A stretch of DNA of 35,311 bases, from the IMG/VR virus record IMGVR_UViG_3300024346_009495, positions 1-35,311 of that record. One strand, 5' to 3'. Source of the stretch: a virus. Below, piece by piece: positions 14,632 to 22,053 of the stretch; the stretch's first letter is position 1, and the number at the start of each line of letters is the position of its first letter. Below the pieces are notes generated by a model, which ran no database searches, had not been told where the DNA came from, and saw only the letters and a program-made list of their open reading frames with translations. A program made the position numbers and the translations under genes.

Positions 14632-14904
14632 ATGGGAATATTGGTATTAGCAATCGGTTTATGTGTTTTGTACTTAATGTACGTTAACAAAATAAAGAAA
14701 GAGAAATCTAAAGAACTAGAAGCTCCAGAAAAAATAGAGCCATTGAAAGTGGAAGAAACCGTAATTACAGAAGAAGCCCCTATTAAAAAGGCTAAAAAGC
14801 CTGCTGCTAAGAAGCCTGCTGCTAAAAAGCCAGTTGCTAAGAAGCCTGCTGCTAAAAAACCAGTTAAGGTCGAAACAACAAAAGCAAAGAAGTCTAAAAA
14901 GTAA
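14632..14904 (+). CDS. Membrane-anchored Lys/Ala/Pro-rich (histone H1-like) protein
   Basis: A 90 aa protein with an N-terminal membrane segment (MGILVLAIGLCVLYLMYV), a charged linker (20-50) and a tail of about 35 residues made of AAKKP/VAKKP repeats, ending KAKKSKK. The tail resembles histone H1 and bacterial histone-like tails that bind nucleic acid or polyanions. The membrane helix would place the basic tail in the cytoplasm if the N-terminus faces out. One idea is a membrane tether for DNA. A clean terminator follows the stop, so it is a single-gene transcript. Confidence 0.65.
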   Translation: MGILVLAIGLCVLYLMYVNKIKKEKSKELEAPEKIEPLKVEETVITEEAPIKKAKKPAAKKPAAKKPVAKKPAAKKPVKVETTKAKKSKK

Positions 14905-14929
14905 TAAGAATACTTAAAATAAATCTTGG

Positions 14930-14956
14930 GCGATCAGTATTCTGATCGCTTTTTTT
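14930..14956 (+). terminator. Rho-independent terminator
   Basis: A perfect 8-base GC-containing stem (GCGATCAG / CTGATCGC) with a TATT loop, followed by seven T. It lies 26 bases after the stop of the Lys-rich gene. The T-tract ends directly at the next ATG (14957). Confidence 0.9.
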
Positions 14957-15157
14957 ATGGCCATAATCCAATTAATGCAAACTGAATTGACCTATAACGT
15001 TACCACAGATGACGGAAACGAATATACGGTAATGGTCATGGAAGATCTGTACAGTGGGCATTTTTCAATAGATGTATTTGATGAAAATTCAGATATGGTC
15101 GAAGATGTAGAAAAAATTCTAGAAATTAGTCTCTTAATAGAAGAACAAAGAGATTAA
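14957..15157 (+). CDS. Small acidic hypothetical protein
   Basis: The frame encodes 66 aa from ATG 14957 or 60 aa from ATG 14975 (MQTELTYNVTTDDGNEYTVM). The upstream ATG touches the T-tract of a terminator, so the later start may be the real one. The protein is acidic with alternating strands and a C-terminal helix (EKILEISLLIEEQRD). Expression would require readthrough of the terminator or an unseen promoter. The stop overlaps the stop of the convergent LRR gene by 3 bases. No family is recognised. Confidence 0.5.
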   Translation: MAIIQLMQTELTYNVTTDDGNEYTVMVMEDLYSGHFSIDVFDENSDMVEDVEKILEISLLIEEQRD

Positions 15158-16311
15158 ATATCATCGAATATTCCAGCCTGTATTAGATCTGATACATTAT
15201 CTATAGATTTTTGAAATGATCCATCATCTCTTTTCTTTGAGATTTCTTTAATTACTTTCTGCTTTATGTGGACAGGAAGTCTATCGTAGATTTTAGTTAT
15301 CTTAATAGGATCACTTGAATAATTCAAAAGGATATAATTTGAAACATCCAGATAATTTAGAAATTTACTTAAATGCTCTTGATCTCTATAATCGATAAGA
15401 TCCCACGATAAAGCAATTGCAACACTGTACGGGGTTCCCGTTGTTACGTCCTTTGCCAATAGAATGAAAGTTTTTTCTGAGATGATGTTTTCGGTTAAAA
15501 CTAAATTCTCCGAATTCATAACGGGAAGTCCCTCTAGAGAAATTAATAGATTCTTAGAACAGTTAAACCCGGACCCTACTATTTTTGGTGATTCTATAAG
15601 ATCTGTTAAAAGATTGTTATTACAAACAAAATCCCCGAGGACTTGAATTGGCCCTCCTGCGAGAGTAGTCAGTGAGTTATTCGAGCATATAAATTTACCA
15701 TTTAATCTCTCTGGAGACCCTTTTAAAGTCTTCAATTTATTCTCTGAACAATTGTAGAGCTTACCAACTTTCTTTGGTCCTCCTTCTAGTGATTCCAATA
15801 AATTATTTTCGCACTGAAAAAATCCACCCACTTCATCGGGCGAGCCTTCAAGAGATTTTAGTTTATTTGTGGATACTCTATAATCCCCTCCTATTGATAT
15901 TGGACCTCCCAATAGGTTCTCAATCTCATTAAAATCTGCTATAAAATTTCCAGGAATTTCTTTTATACATCCCTTTAGTGTTTCTATCTGATTGTACATA
16001 CAATCAAAATTTGATCCTATCTTTAATGGAGAATATTTTAGAGATTTTAATCGATTCGAAGAGCATCTAAAAGATCCCCTTATCTCCTCTGGGCAATTTA
16101 TAAGTGATTCAAGATTATTATTTGAGCAATTAAAATTTCCGGTGACTAATTTAATTCCTAATTTAGGAAGACTTCTCTGATCGCTCTTCAATCCATTGGA
16201 GCAATCAAAATCCCCATTTATGACAATATAATCTTCATCTGTGACGATCCATGATCCAGAGACGAATTTATTTAAAAACTCTATAGAAGATGACGATAAT
16301 TTTTTTGTCAT
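15154..16311 (-). CDS. Leucine-rich-repeat protein
   Basis: The 385 aa protein has about ten 21-residue repeats (roughly residues 55-275) of the form G-x-F-x-C-S-x-N-x-L-x-S-L-x-G-S-P-x-x-V (examples: GSFRCSSNRLKSLKYSP, GFFQCENNLLESLEGGP). The F-x-C-S-x-N-x-L core is a short LRR in which Cys replaces a usual Leu. LRR solenoids bind proteins. A 110-residue C-terminal helical domain (HIKQKVIKEISKKRDDGSFQ) has no known motif. There is no signal peptide, so it probably acts in the cytoplasm or in the virion. Repeats of this kind are found in many large phages; partners are unknown. Confidence 0.7.
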   Translation of the reverse strand: MTKKLSSSSIEFLNKFVSGSWIVTDEDYIVINGDFDCSNGLKSDQRSLPKLGIKLVTGNFNCSNNNLESLINCPEEIRGSFRCSSNRLKSLKYSPLKIGSNFDCMYNQIETLKGCIKEIPGNFIADFNEIENLLGGPISIGGDYRVSTNKLKSLEGSPDEVGGFFQCENNLLESLEGGPKKVGKLYNCSENKLKTLKGSPERLNGKFICSNNSLTTLAGGPIQVLGDFVCNNNLLTDLIESPKIVGSGFNCSKNLLISLEGLPVMNSENLVLTENIISEKTFILLAKDVTTGTPYSVAIALSWDLIDYRDQEHLSKFLNYLDVSNYILLNYSSDPIKITKIYDRLPVHIKQKVIKEISKKRDDGSFQKSIDNVSDLIQAGIFDDI

Positions 16312-16315
16312 TCAT

Positions 16316-16594
16316 TTATCTATCGCTAGATATTTTTTCCCAGCGTATGTTTGGAACTATTCCCAATTCCCTGTGGTAAATCTCTCGGATCTTCTGTCCT
16401 AGCTCCATGTCATTTGGGGTGTCTATAATCGTTCTGTGGTCGACTATAGTGTGTGATCTAGAGGATTTTTGGTAACAATTGGAGCAAAGTTGTCCCATTC
16501 CTTCGACGTATCCATATCTTAAATCAATATGGTCTGAGACATTATATTGCGTCTGTGATCCACACATAACGCATTTTTCTTTTCCGGAATTCAT
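16316..16594 (-). CDS. Zinc-ribbon protein with two CxxC knuckles
   Basis: A 92 aa protein with C8-x-x-C11 (KCVMCGS) and C37-x-x-C40 (LCSNCYQ), a spacing typical of a treble-clef or HNH-like zinc site. Between them lies VSDHIDLRYGYVEGMG, and after them DHRTIIDTPNDMELG. The DH and YGYVEG elements recall HNH nuclease-like folds, but no convincing H-N-H triad can be placed. It may bind nucleic acid. It starts 18 bases after the stop of the bS21 gene, so both are probably on one message. Confidence 0.55.
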   Translation of the reverse strand: MNSGKEKCVMCGSQTQYNVSDHIDLRYGYVEGMGQLCSNCYQKSSRSHTIVDHRTIIDTPNDMELGQKIREIYHRELGIVPNIRWEKISSDR

Positions 16595-16612
16595 ATTCTT
16601 AAGTATTAGTGG

Positions 16613-16807
16613 TTATCCCTCTAAAGAATTGGTCATTCCCTGCTTATAGATAGCATCTAAAACCTCTTTTCTTCTGGTGACAGAAGGCTTGGTATAGCTC
16701 TGTCTTTCCCTCAGCTGGTTAATGAGCTTGGTCTTAGATACTTTGTTCTTATAAACCTTTAAGGCTTGATCAATTGATCCGTATTTTGTTGTGTCTATTA
16801 TAATCAT
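16613..16807 (-). CDS. rpsU: Ribosomal protein bS21 homologue
   Basis: The 64 aa protein matches the full length of bacterial S21. It keeps the family pattern: an I-D-x-A-L-K-x-Y-K entry helix (SIDQALKVYKNKVSKTKLIN), then LRERQSYTKPSVTRRKEVLD with the RE/Q-x-[FY]-x-K-P-S-x-x-R-R-K motif of Bacteroidota S21, and Y54. bS21 sits at the 3' end of 16S rRNA in the small subunit. In flavobacteria it helps hide the anti-Shine-Dalgarno sequence, and a Tyr at about this position contributes to that; I recall this from structural work and could not check it. Phage-encoded S21 is known from large phages. The product could replace host S21 and change which messages start well. Confidence 0.9.
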   Translation of the reverse strand: MIIIDTTKYGSIDQALKVYKNKVSKTKLINQLRERQSYTKPSVTRRKEVLDAIYKQGMTNSLEG

Positions 16808-16820
16808 AATATAATATTTA

Positions 16821-17315
16821 TCATAAACCCTGGCGAATGTTTCGAAATCCTCCTCGGAAATTCCCAGAATTCTTTGATGGAATCCAATAATTGAAGTAAA
16901 AATCCCTCACAAAATCCAGGGTTATAAACCTATTAACATAACGACCACGAAGCCCAAAATCCTTAAAATCTATATTATCCCCATTTATATTCAGAGAATG
17001 GGTGGGCAGGATTGGTTCCATACCATCTCTTTCGTTAAGAGAATTTATCTCGGATGATGTAAATTTTAAAAAATCCCCGTTATTTAATAACAATCTAAAT
17101 TTTGTGGTCCGGGTTGTGCCTGATAGAAAAGATTTTGCCGAAAGGAATACGGGTTCTATTGATATTTCATCAAGGTTGAAAATATCAATCGCAATATCCC
17201 CAAGGTCCTTTACTTTTCTTCCGTCTTTGATTGTTGTTTTCCATTTGGGGATTTCATCTTCTGAATAATCCCAGATTGCGGTTTCCCGCTCACTTAGAAG
17301 ATTGGTCTTTATCAT
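16821..17315 (-). CDS. Hypothetical protein overlapping the carbamoyltransferase end
   Basis: A 164 aa soluble protein starting MIKTNLLSERETAIWDYSED. It mixes strands and turns (FRLLLNNGDFLKFTSSEINS) and ends in an aromatic and Arg/Gly-rich tail (FYFNYWIPSKNSGNFRGGF, then RNIRQGL). Its start lies 26 bases inside the preceding carbamoyltransferase frame, a long overlap that suggests coupled translation. No family is recognised. Confidence 0.6.
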   Translation of the reverse strand: MIKTNLLSERETAIWDYSEDEIPKWKTTIKDGRKVKDLGDIAIDIFNLDEISIEPVFLSAKSFLSGTTRTTKFRLLLNNGDFLKFTSSEINSLNERDGMEPILPTHSLNINGDNIDFKDFGLRGRYVNRFITLDFVRDFYFNYWIPSKNSGNFRGGFRNIRQGL

Positions 17316-18990
17316 GCTTAGAAATTAAATAGTTTCCTAAAACTAAGAAATCCATTTCAGAATCAAGGAATCTTATGATGGCATCTTTTGGATATAATGT
17401 AATTGTTTGATCCTTAAAATTAAAAGAAGTATTAAGTAAGATTGGATACCCGGATAAATCCTCAAAAGTTTTCAAAAGTCTATAAAATCTAGGATTTTCA
17501 TAGGATGTTACAGTTTGGACTCTTGCTGTTCCATCGATATGTGTGATAGCAGGAAGATCCCATCCTGATTTAACTTTAACCACCATATTCATATACGGAA
17601 CTGCACCATTAGTCTCAAAAAATTTATTTGCGCTCTCTAGTGTTACTGAAGGAGCAAATGGTCTAAACATCTCCCTCTTTTTAATTACCGAATTTATTCT
17701 GTCTTGCATGCCGGGAAATAAAGGGGATGCTATGATAGATCTGTTTCCAAGAGCTCTAGCACCAAACTCCATTCTTCCCTGAAACCACCCCAGAACATTT
17801 CCCTCATTAAGCAGGTTTGAGCATCTTAAAATTAGATCTGTTGGATCCATATATTCATACAGGATTCTCCCGGAAAAATGTTTAATTGAATCCTCTATTT
17901 CTTGTGCACTAAAAGAGGGTCCTTGGTATGCATCAAACGGTCCCTTTCTTTTCCACCTCTTGGCCATATTTATATAGTGAAGGCAAGCCCCTATAGCAGA
18001 TCCGCCATCGGAGGGAGATAGAGGAACCCACACTTCTTTATAATCAGTTTTTAGTGAAATCTGCGCATTTGCAACTCCGTTGTAAGCGCATCCCCCTCCT
18101 AAACATAAATTATCGCTATTATTAAGCTCATAGCTGAACTTTACCAGATCAATTAATATTTCTTCATAGATCTTTTGAACTGATGCTGCTATGTGCTTAT
18201 AATGAGGTTCTAGAGGATCCTCGGCGAATCTTGGCATCACATCAAGGAGAGCAGGAAGATTTTCATTAAACATTACAGAATCTGAATAGTCCCACGAGAA
18301 GTATCTCATGTCTATCACAACATTGCCGCCGGTATAAGAAATTGTTTTTCTGATTAAATCATAATATACTGAGGGATCTCCATAAGATGCTAGTCCCATA
18401 ACTTTATATTCACCCTCATTAGGCTTAAACCCTAGAAATGCTGTAAATGCTGAATAAAAAAGTCCAAGAGAATGAGGATAATTTATTGAATGTAATTTTT
18501 TTATTTTATTTCCATTTGCTTTGGAAATAGTAACTGTTTCTTTTTCACCAACACCATCAACAGTTATTATGTTGCATTCTGTAAAATTTGAAGTGAAATA
18601 TGCTAAGGAAGCATGGGATAGATGGTGGTCAACAAAATAGATTTTTTTAGAAAATCTAAGCTCCTTTGATAGAACAGATTTTACCGAATCTTCATTCTTT
18701 TCCAGCAAATGATTTACGATCCTCCTAAGGTTTTTAAGAGGTCTTCTCTTAAACGTTTCTATTACTCTTTGTTTCTTTATGTCTGGATTTTCGTACCAAC
18801 AGACAACATCGATATCATTTTCTGATATGCCATTAGATTGGAGTAGCCATTTGATGGTTTGTTTCGGAAAGGAGCTATCTCCCTTTCTACCAGAAAACCT
18901 TTCCTCCTCTGCTGCTCCAAGCAGGGTATTGTTCCTATACAGGCAAGCTGCAGAGTCATGATAAAATGCAGAGATCCCAAGTATATACAT
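17290..18990 (-). CDS. O-carbamoyltransferase, NodU/CmcH/TobZ family
   Basis: The 566 aa protein is full length for the family. The N-terminal Kae1-like domain has the opening GISAFYHDSAACL (HDSA at 11-14), the metal-binding HHLSHAS (122-128), EGEYKVMGLASYG (192-204) and LGGGCAYNGVAN (298-309). The C-terminal YrdC-like domain (about 370-566) has GRMEFGARALGNRSIIASP (405-423) and KKREMFRPFAPSV. These enzymes move a carbamoyl group from carbamoyl phosphate and ATP onto a sugar or polyketide hydroxyl. All key motifs look intact, so it is probably active. In a phage with other sugar genes (22.4-25.2 kb) a glycan substrate is likely. No sugar acceptor can be read from sequence. GATATAAATTT lies about 15-25 bases before the ATG. 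Confidence 0.9.
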   Translation of the reverse strand: MYILGISAFYHDSAACLYRNNTLLGAAEEERFSGRKGDSSFPKQTIKWLLQSNGISENDIDVVCWYENPDIKKQRVIETFKRRPLKNLRRIVNHLLEKNEDSVKSVLSKELRFSKKIYFVDHHLSHASLAYFTSNFTECNIITVDGVGEKETVTISKANGNKIKKLHSINYPHSLGLFYSAFTAFLGFKPNEGEYKVMGLASYGDPSVYYDLIRKTISYTGGNVVIDMRYFSWDYSDSVMFNENLPALLDVMPRFAEDPLEPHYKHIAASVQKIYEEILIDLVKFSYELNNSDNLCLGGGCAYNGVANAQISLKTDYKEVWVPLSPSDGGSAIGACLHYINMAKRWKRKGPFDAYQGPSFSAQEIEDSIKHFSGRILYEYMDPTDLILRCSNLLNEGNVLGWFQGRMEFGARALGNRSIIASPLFPGMQDRINSVIKKREMFRPFAPSVTLESANKFFETNGAVPYMNMVVKVKSGWDLPAITHIDGTARVQTVTSYENPRFYRLLKTFEDLSGYPILLNTSFNFKDQTITLYPKDAIIRFLDSEMDFLVLGNYLISKHDKDQSSK

Positions 18991-19013
18991 TTGAAGGGTT
19001 TAAATTTATATCT

Positions 19014-19220
19014 CTAAGAATCCAGATGTTTCCATCTGTCCTTGTTTATTATTGCAGAAATGCTTCTTCTTGACATTCCAAATTTTTCTGCCAATTGGAT
19101 CATAGTAACAGATCCCGATTTATAAATTTTTCTAATCTCCTGAACCTCTGATTCAGTTAGTTTGGAATTTGGATTCTTCTCCCCACTTAAAAAGGGATTG
19201 ATCGATTTTTCTTCTTTCAT
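19014..19220 (-). CDS. Small HTH DNA-binding protein of homing-endonuclease-associated type
   Basis: A 68 aa protein in which NPNSKLTESEVQEIRKIYKS is followed by a helix-turn-helix (MIQLAEKFGMSRRSISAIIN, then K-D-R-W-K-H). The pattern N-x-x-S-K-L-T-x-x-E-V-x-x-I-R ... A-x-x-F-G-[MV]-S-x-x-[ST]-I-x-x-I ... W is the DNA-binding unit often fused to HNH homing endonucleases. No nuclease domain remains. A GATATATAA motif is 5 bases before the ATG, and a 12-base palindrome lies a further 10 bases upstream, so autoregulation is possible. Confidence 0.75.
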   Translation of the reverse strand: MKEEKSINPFLSGEKNPNSKLTESEVQEIRKIYKSGSVTMIQLAEKFGMSRRSISAIINKDRWKHLDS

Positions 19221-19225
19221 ATCCC

Positions 19226-19234
19226 TTATATATC
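19226..19234 (-). promoter_or_regulatory. GATATATAA motif before 19220
   Basis: Five bases separate the motif from the ATG of the HTH gene; the palindrome at 19244 begins 9 bases further upstream. Confidence 0.4.
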
Positions 19235-19243
19235 AAAAACGCG

Positions 19244-19255
19244 AATACGCGTATT
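19244..19255. promoter_or_regulatory. 12-base perfect palindrome, possible operator
   Basis: AATACGCGTATT is its own reverse complement and overlaps an ACGCG-AATA-CGCGT repeat (19239-19252). It is GC-rich in its centre against an AT-rich background and lies 24 bases upstream of the HTH gene start, also covering the last base pairs of the 50-aa gene's stop codon. This placement fits an operator for a small HTH regulator. Confidence 0.35.
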
Positions 19256-19406
19256 ATTCTGGATTTTCTTCGACTTCTTCGGCTTCTTCCCTAGATTTTT
19301 TTAGTTCTTCTTCGTAAACTATCTTCTCCCCCATGATCTTGGCTGCTGCCATTCGCATAGCTTTTTTTTCTTCTGATGTCATATTTTCAAGTTCTCTCTT
19401 CTTCAT
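19254..19406 (-). CDS. 50-aa coiled-coil-like protein
   Basis: ATG at 19406 opens 50 codons ending in TAA at 19256-19254. The product (MKKRELENMTSEEKKAMRMA ... EEEAEEVEENPE type tail) is almost entirely charged and helical, with a basic N-terminus and acidic C-terminus and no Cys or Trp. It sits tightly between same-strand neighbours (4 bases after the upstream stop), which supports it. Function unknown; it could be an adaptor or scaffold helix. Confidence 0.55.
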   Translation of the reverse strand: MKKRELENMTSEEKKAMRMAAAKIMGEKIVYEEELKKSREEAEEVEENPE

Positions 19407-19410
19407 ACTA

Positions 19411-19668
19411 TTACCATTCTTTTATTTGTACTAGCAAATCCCCTTTTCCTTTTATTACTCTGTGCCATGTTAATTTAGGTATTGTTATAAGATCAAATGA
19501 TCTAGGCAGTTCATTTTCGAGCTGTATCTTCCAGTCATTTCCTTCTAATATTTTAACACTTCTGTTTTTTAAATCTCTATGCCACATTAATTCTATTGGA
19601 TCTATATCCTGCAAGAATTTTCTGATTGTTAATTCTTCTGATTTTTCTAAATCTGTATATGAATTCAT
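19411..19668 (-). CDS. Small cupin-like hypothetical protein
   Basis: An 85 aa protein starting MNSYTDLEKSEELTIRKFLQ. The centre and end (DPIELMWHRDLKNRSVKILE; LTWHRVIKGKGDLLVQIKEW) hold two W-H-R elements and alternating strands that suggest a small cupin-like sheet. The end WHRVIKG-x-x-D-L-x-V-x-I is a pattern I associate with cupin-like phage proteins, but this is from memory. The two His residues could bind a metal or not. It starts 3 bases after the end of the leader-bearing gene above. Confidence 0.5.
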   Translation of the reverse strand: MNSYTDLEKSEELTIRKFLQDIDPIELMWHRDLKNRSVKILEGNDWKIQLENELPRSFDLITIPKLTWHRVIKGKGDLLVQIKEW

Positions 19669-19671
19669 TTT

Positions 19672-20136
19672 TTATTCAACATTAACAATTCTAAAGTATC
19701 CCCGATGATCTACTTCACCTATACTAAATCCATTTTCAAATTTAGAATAAAATCCTGAGGTAAAAATACATCTGTTTTTATTATCAATTTCCCATTCCAT
19801 TTGAGGTGCATCAACAAAAGACCAATCTAGATCTTGATGTTTTTGAATACCTTCGCCGAAACAGAAAGAATTATTAACCTGTATCTCATTAATTTCTGGA
19901 TAATAAGTTGCCCAATAAAAAACCCTGCGGTCTGTATCCAATTCATATGGCCCAGAACCGATCTTTACTGCTCGGCCTGGATGAAGCTTAAATTCAGAAC
20001 CAAATGGGGCATGTCCAGTAAGATTTCCAGATCTCTGTGATTTTAAACTTTCTAACCAATCAGGTAATAGCTCGATTGTTATTGAGCTAGGAGTAGTGGT
20101 TTCTCCAAAATTTTCAAATAATTTGACGTGCTTCAT
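19672..20136 (-). CDS. Leader-tagged hypothetical protein
   Basis: The 154 aa protein opens with the shared leader MKHVKLFENFGETTTP, with possible protease sites after LFE (residue 8) and FGE (12). The body (17-154) is rich in aromatics and Gly, with DTDRRVFYWATYYPEINEIQ (about 67-86) and ENGFSIGEVDHRGYFRIV near the end, which fits a beta-rich fold. No family is recognised. At DNA level, the first 26 bases are nearly the same as those of the genes starting at 25521 and 32154. An AATATATAA motif lies 5 bases before the ATG. Confidence 0.65.
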   Translation of the reverse strand: MKHVKLFENFGETTTPSSITIELLPDWLESLKSQRSGNLTGHAPFGSEFKLHPGRAVKIGSGPYELDTDRRVFYWATYYPEINEIQVNNSFCFGEGIQKHQDLDWSFVDAPQMEWEIDNKNRCIFTSGFYSKFENGFSIGEVDHRGYFRIVNVE

Positions 20137-20141
20137 TTTTT

Positions 20142-20150
20142 TTATATATT
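20142..20150 (-). promoter_or_regulatory. AATATATAA motif before 20136
   Basis: Five bases before the ATG, in the 15-base gap after the gene ending at 20152. Confidence 0.4.
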
Positions 20151-20151
20151 A

Positions 20152-20688
20152 TTACCAGAATCCTGGATATGTTTTACCTCCCCAGATGTGGGCATATCTA
20201 TTAATTCTACAAGCCCAATATCCTGCTTTAGTTTTATCTTTCTTTTCTTTGCATTTATGTCTTGCTGCAAAACTTCTTCTACGTTCTGGATCACTTACTT
20301 TGGAAGACATTCCGTGAATTCCGAATTGTACTTTAATGACATTACCCTTTGGGTTCTTAACATAAACATAGAATTTCTTAGTTCCTCCTCTCATCGGATA
20401 ACCAAGTTTAACTTTCTTTCCGTGATATTCTGCTTCGTCCAATACTTCTAAAGGCATATCTAAAGGAACGTTTTTCCCCTCGTATATTCCAATTATGCCT
20501 AAATCAGTTGCTTCGAATAATAAAGATGTTTGCTTATCGATAGTAAGATTTCCAGATAGATATAATGATCTTGATTCTTTTAGAAGATCGATATGAGAAT
20601 CACTGCCAGGTCTAAAGATAGATTCTGCAATGCAAATCCTATTCTCAAGATGAAATGATAGATGCTCTGATATTTTTTCATGTGTCAT
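20152..20688 (-). CDS. Conserved phage protein with basic Cys/Trp C-terminal motif
   Basis: The 178 aa protein opens MTHEKISEHLSFHLENRICI. Its C-terminal third has the pattern RRRSFAARHKCKEKKDKTKA, then GYWACRINRYAHIWGGKTYP and GFW, which I know as a conserved ending in proteins of many large T4-like marine phages whose function is unknown. The centre is beta-rich (KKVKLGYPMRGGTKKFYVYV). Two Cys and several Arg/Lys in the ending suggest nucleic-acid or metal binding. It lies 2 bases from the next gene and lacks the shared leader, unlike its neighbours on both sides. Confidence 0.6.
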   Translation of the reverse strand: MTHEKISEHLSFHLENRICIAESIFRPGSDSHIDLLKESRSLYLSGNLTIDKQTSLLFEATDLGIIGIYEGKNVPLDMPLEVLDEAEYHGKKVKLGYPMRGGTKKFYVYVKNPKGNVIKVQFGIHGMSSKVSDPERRRSFAARHKCKEKKDKTKAGYWACRINRYAHIWGGKTYPGFW

Positions 20689-20690
20689 AA

Positions 20691-21659
20691 TTAAACCATA
20701 TTTTTAGCAACTAAATCATTTGCATAACCTTTACCGTTAGAAACATACGCAACAAAAGGACCTGAATTCATATTATTACCCAATCCTGCATTTAAATTGG
20801 AAACGGCAACAACTGCTTTATCTCTGTCATTTGGTCCCTCTAATGATATTTCAGGGTATTTGTTTTTAAATATCTTATCTCCCATTCCTGATAAGAAATA
20901 CAATGCACAAATTTGAGCTGCAACCTTAGGATCATTCAATTGCTCTGGATTAGAAACTATATCTATACCAGGAAGATCCTTCATTGCGTCTGGATTCGAA
21001 GATTTATACTTATTATAAAGATCTTGCATTCTTTGATATCCGCCCTTTCCTGTTATTCCATTAAATCCACCGCCTCGATATTTACCGCCTTCACCAGGAG
21101 CAGTATTTCCAAGGGATTGTCCCACTTTAGTTTGATATCCATAAACTAAATCCCAGAATTTTTTATCAAACTCTTCTTGACCTAATTGTCTCCACGAATT
21201 GATTTCTTCTTCGTGTCCAACAACCCTTGAGCTAAACATTTCTTTCATTCTAGGAAATCCTGTTCTGATATAAGATTCTTCTGTCCCAGGAGCCCAGCCT
21301 GTTTCATTACCAATTATTCCAATTATCGCTGCTCTTAGATTTTCATCCTTAAACCCATTTTTTTGTAATGTATCAGTCAGGATTTTAATATTAGCTTGTT
21401 TTTCTGCTTCAGTTGGAACTTTTTTATTTGAGGCAGGCGCTCCGCTACTTGACGTTCCTCTAATTGGTTCGTCAACATCGCCAAGAAAATCACCGAATCC
21501 TGAACTTTTTATTATTTCTGCTGCTTTTTTAAGCGAGTCGTAAGTTCCTTGAGCAACGCCGCTTGGATCTTTCATTGGGTCTTTTGCCGGGTCTTTCACC
21601 GGGTCCTTTTTTGTCTCTTGCTCATTTATAAATCCTGAAAATTGTTTTAGGTGCTTCAT
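20691..21659 (-). CDS. Leader-tagged GH19-like lysozyme/chitinase-fold hydrolase
   Basis: The 322 aa protein has the leader MKHLKQFSGFINEQE, then four KDP repeats (about 18-32) and a Ser/Pro linker to about residue 85. The catalytic part (90-322) matches lysozyme-superfamily endolysins: IIGIIGNETGWAPGT with E119 as likely acid, and GEGGKYRGGGFNGITGKGGY (189-208), the Y-R-G-x-G-F-x-x-[IL]-T-G-x-x-x-Y signature of GH19-like phage lysozymes. It should cut the glycan chain of peptidoglycan. There is no Sec signal, so it would need a holin, tail or head route. The tag raises the question of whether it is virion-borne rather than a lysis enzyme. Confidence 0.8.
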   Translation of the reverse strand: MKHLKQFSGFINEQETKKDPVKDPAKDPMKDPSGVAQGTYDSLKKAAEIIKSSGFGDFLGDVDEPIRGTSSSGAPASNKKVPTEAEKQANIKILTDTLQKNGFKDENLRAAIIGIIGNETGWAPGTEESYIRTGFPRMKEMFSSRVVGHEEEINSWRQLGQEEFDKKFWDLVYGYQTKVGQSLGNTAPGEGGKYRGGGFNGITGKGGYQRMQDLYNKYKSSNPDAMKDLPGIDIVSNPEQLNDPKVAAQICALYFLSGMGDKIFKNKYPEISLEGPNDRDKAVVAVSNLNAGLGNNMNSGPFVAYVSNGKGYANDLVAKNMV

Positions 21660-21660
21660 G

Positions 21661-21975
21661 TTAATTTCTAAATTTATGGGGGAACATCATTCTTAGTTCA
21701 TGCCCTTGTGGTATATCTTTTTTTCTAATTCCAAAGAGTTTCTCTTCTGGACAGGGATCTTCCCCGTTCCATTTAAAGCCATTGTTACATGCCCATGTTT
21801 TCATTCCCATATTATACGATTGACCCACAGAATAAGGGAATCTAATTCCTGAGTTATTTTCTATGGATTCTATCCTTCCTCCTTTAATAGAGAAAGTTAT
21901 CTCCCTGTTCTGTCTAGAGGTTAATGTTATATTCTCTCCGTCTGAATATGATTCGTACACTTTTATATGTTTCAT
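21661..21975 (-). CDS. Leader-tagged small protein
   Basis: The start chosen is ATG 21975 (104 aa), which opens MKHIKVYESYSDGENITL; the frame extends 8 codons upstream, but a GATATATAG motif lies in that extension. The leader has VYE at residues 6-8 as a candidate cut site. The body is beta-rich with TFSIKGGRIESIENNSGIRF, two Cys (WACNNGFKW and EDPCPEEK) and a basic end (MMFPHKFRN). No family recognised. It ends 1 base before the lysozyme gene start. Confidence 0.6.
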   Translation of the reverse strand: MKHIKVYESYSDGENITLTSRQNREITFSIKGGRIESIENNSGIRFPYSVGQSYNMGMKTWACNNGFKWNGEDPCPEEKLFGIRKKDIPQGHELRMMFPHKFRN

Positions 21976-21982
21976 GGTGATT

Positions 21983-21991
21983 CTATATATC
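21983..21991 (-). promoter_or_regulatory. GATATATAG motif before 21975
   Basis: Seven bases before the ATG. The 78-base divergent gap (21976-22053) contains no gene. Confidence 0.4.
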
Positions 21992-22053
21992 AGATACATA
22001 AATCAATCTTTTAGAAACAAAGGATCCTAAATAAACTAAGATAATAAAAAAGC

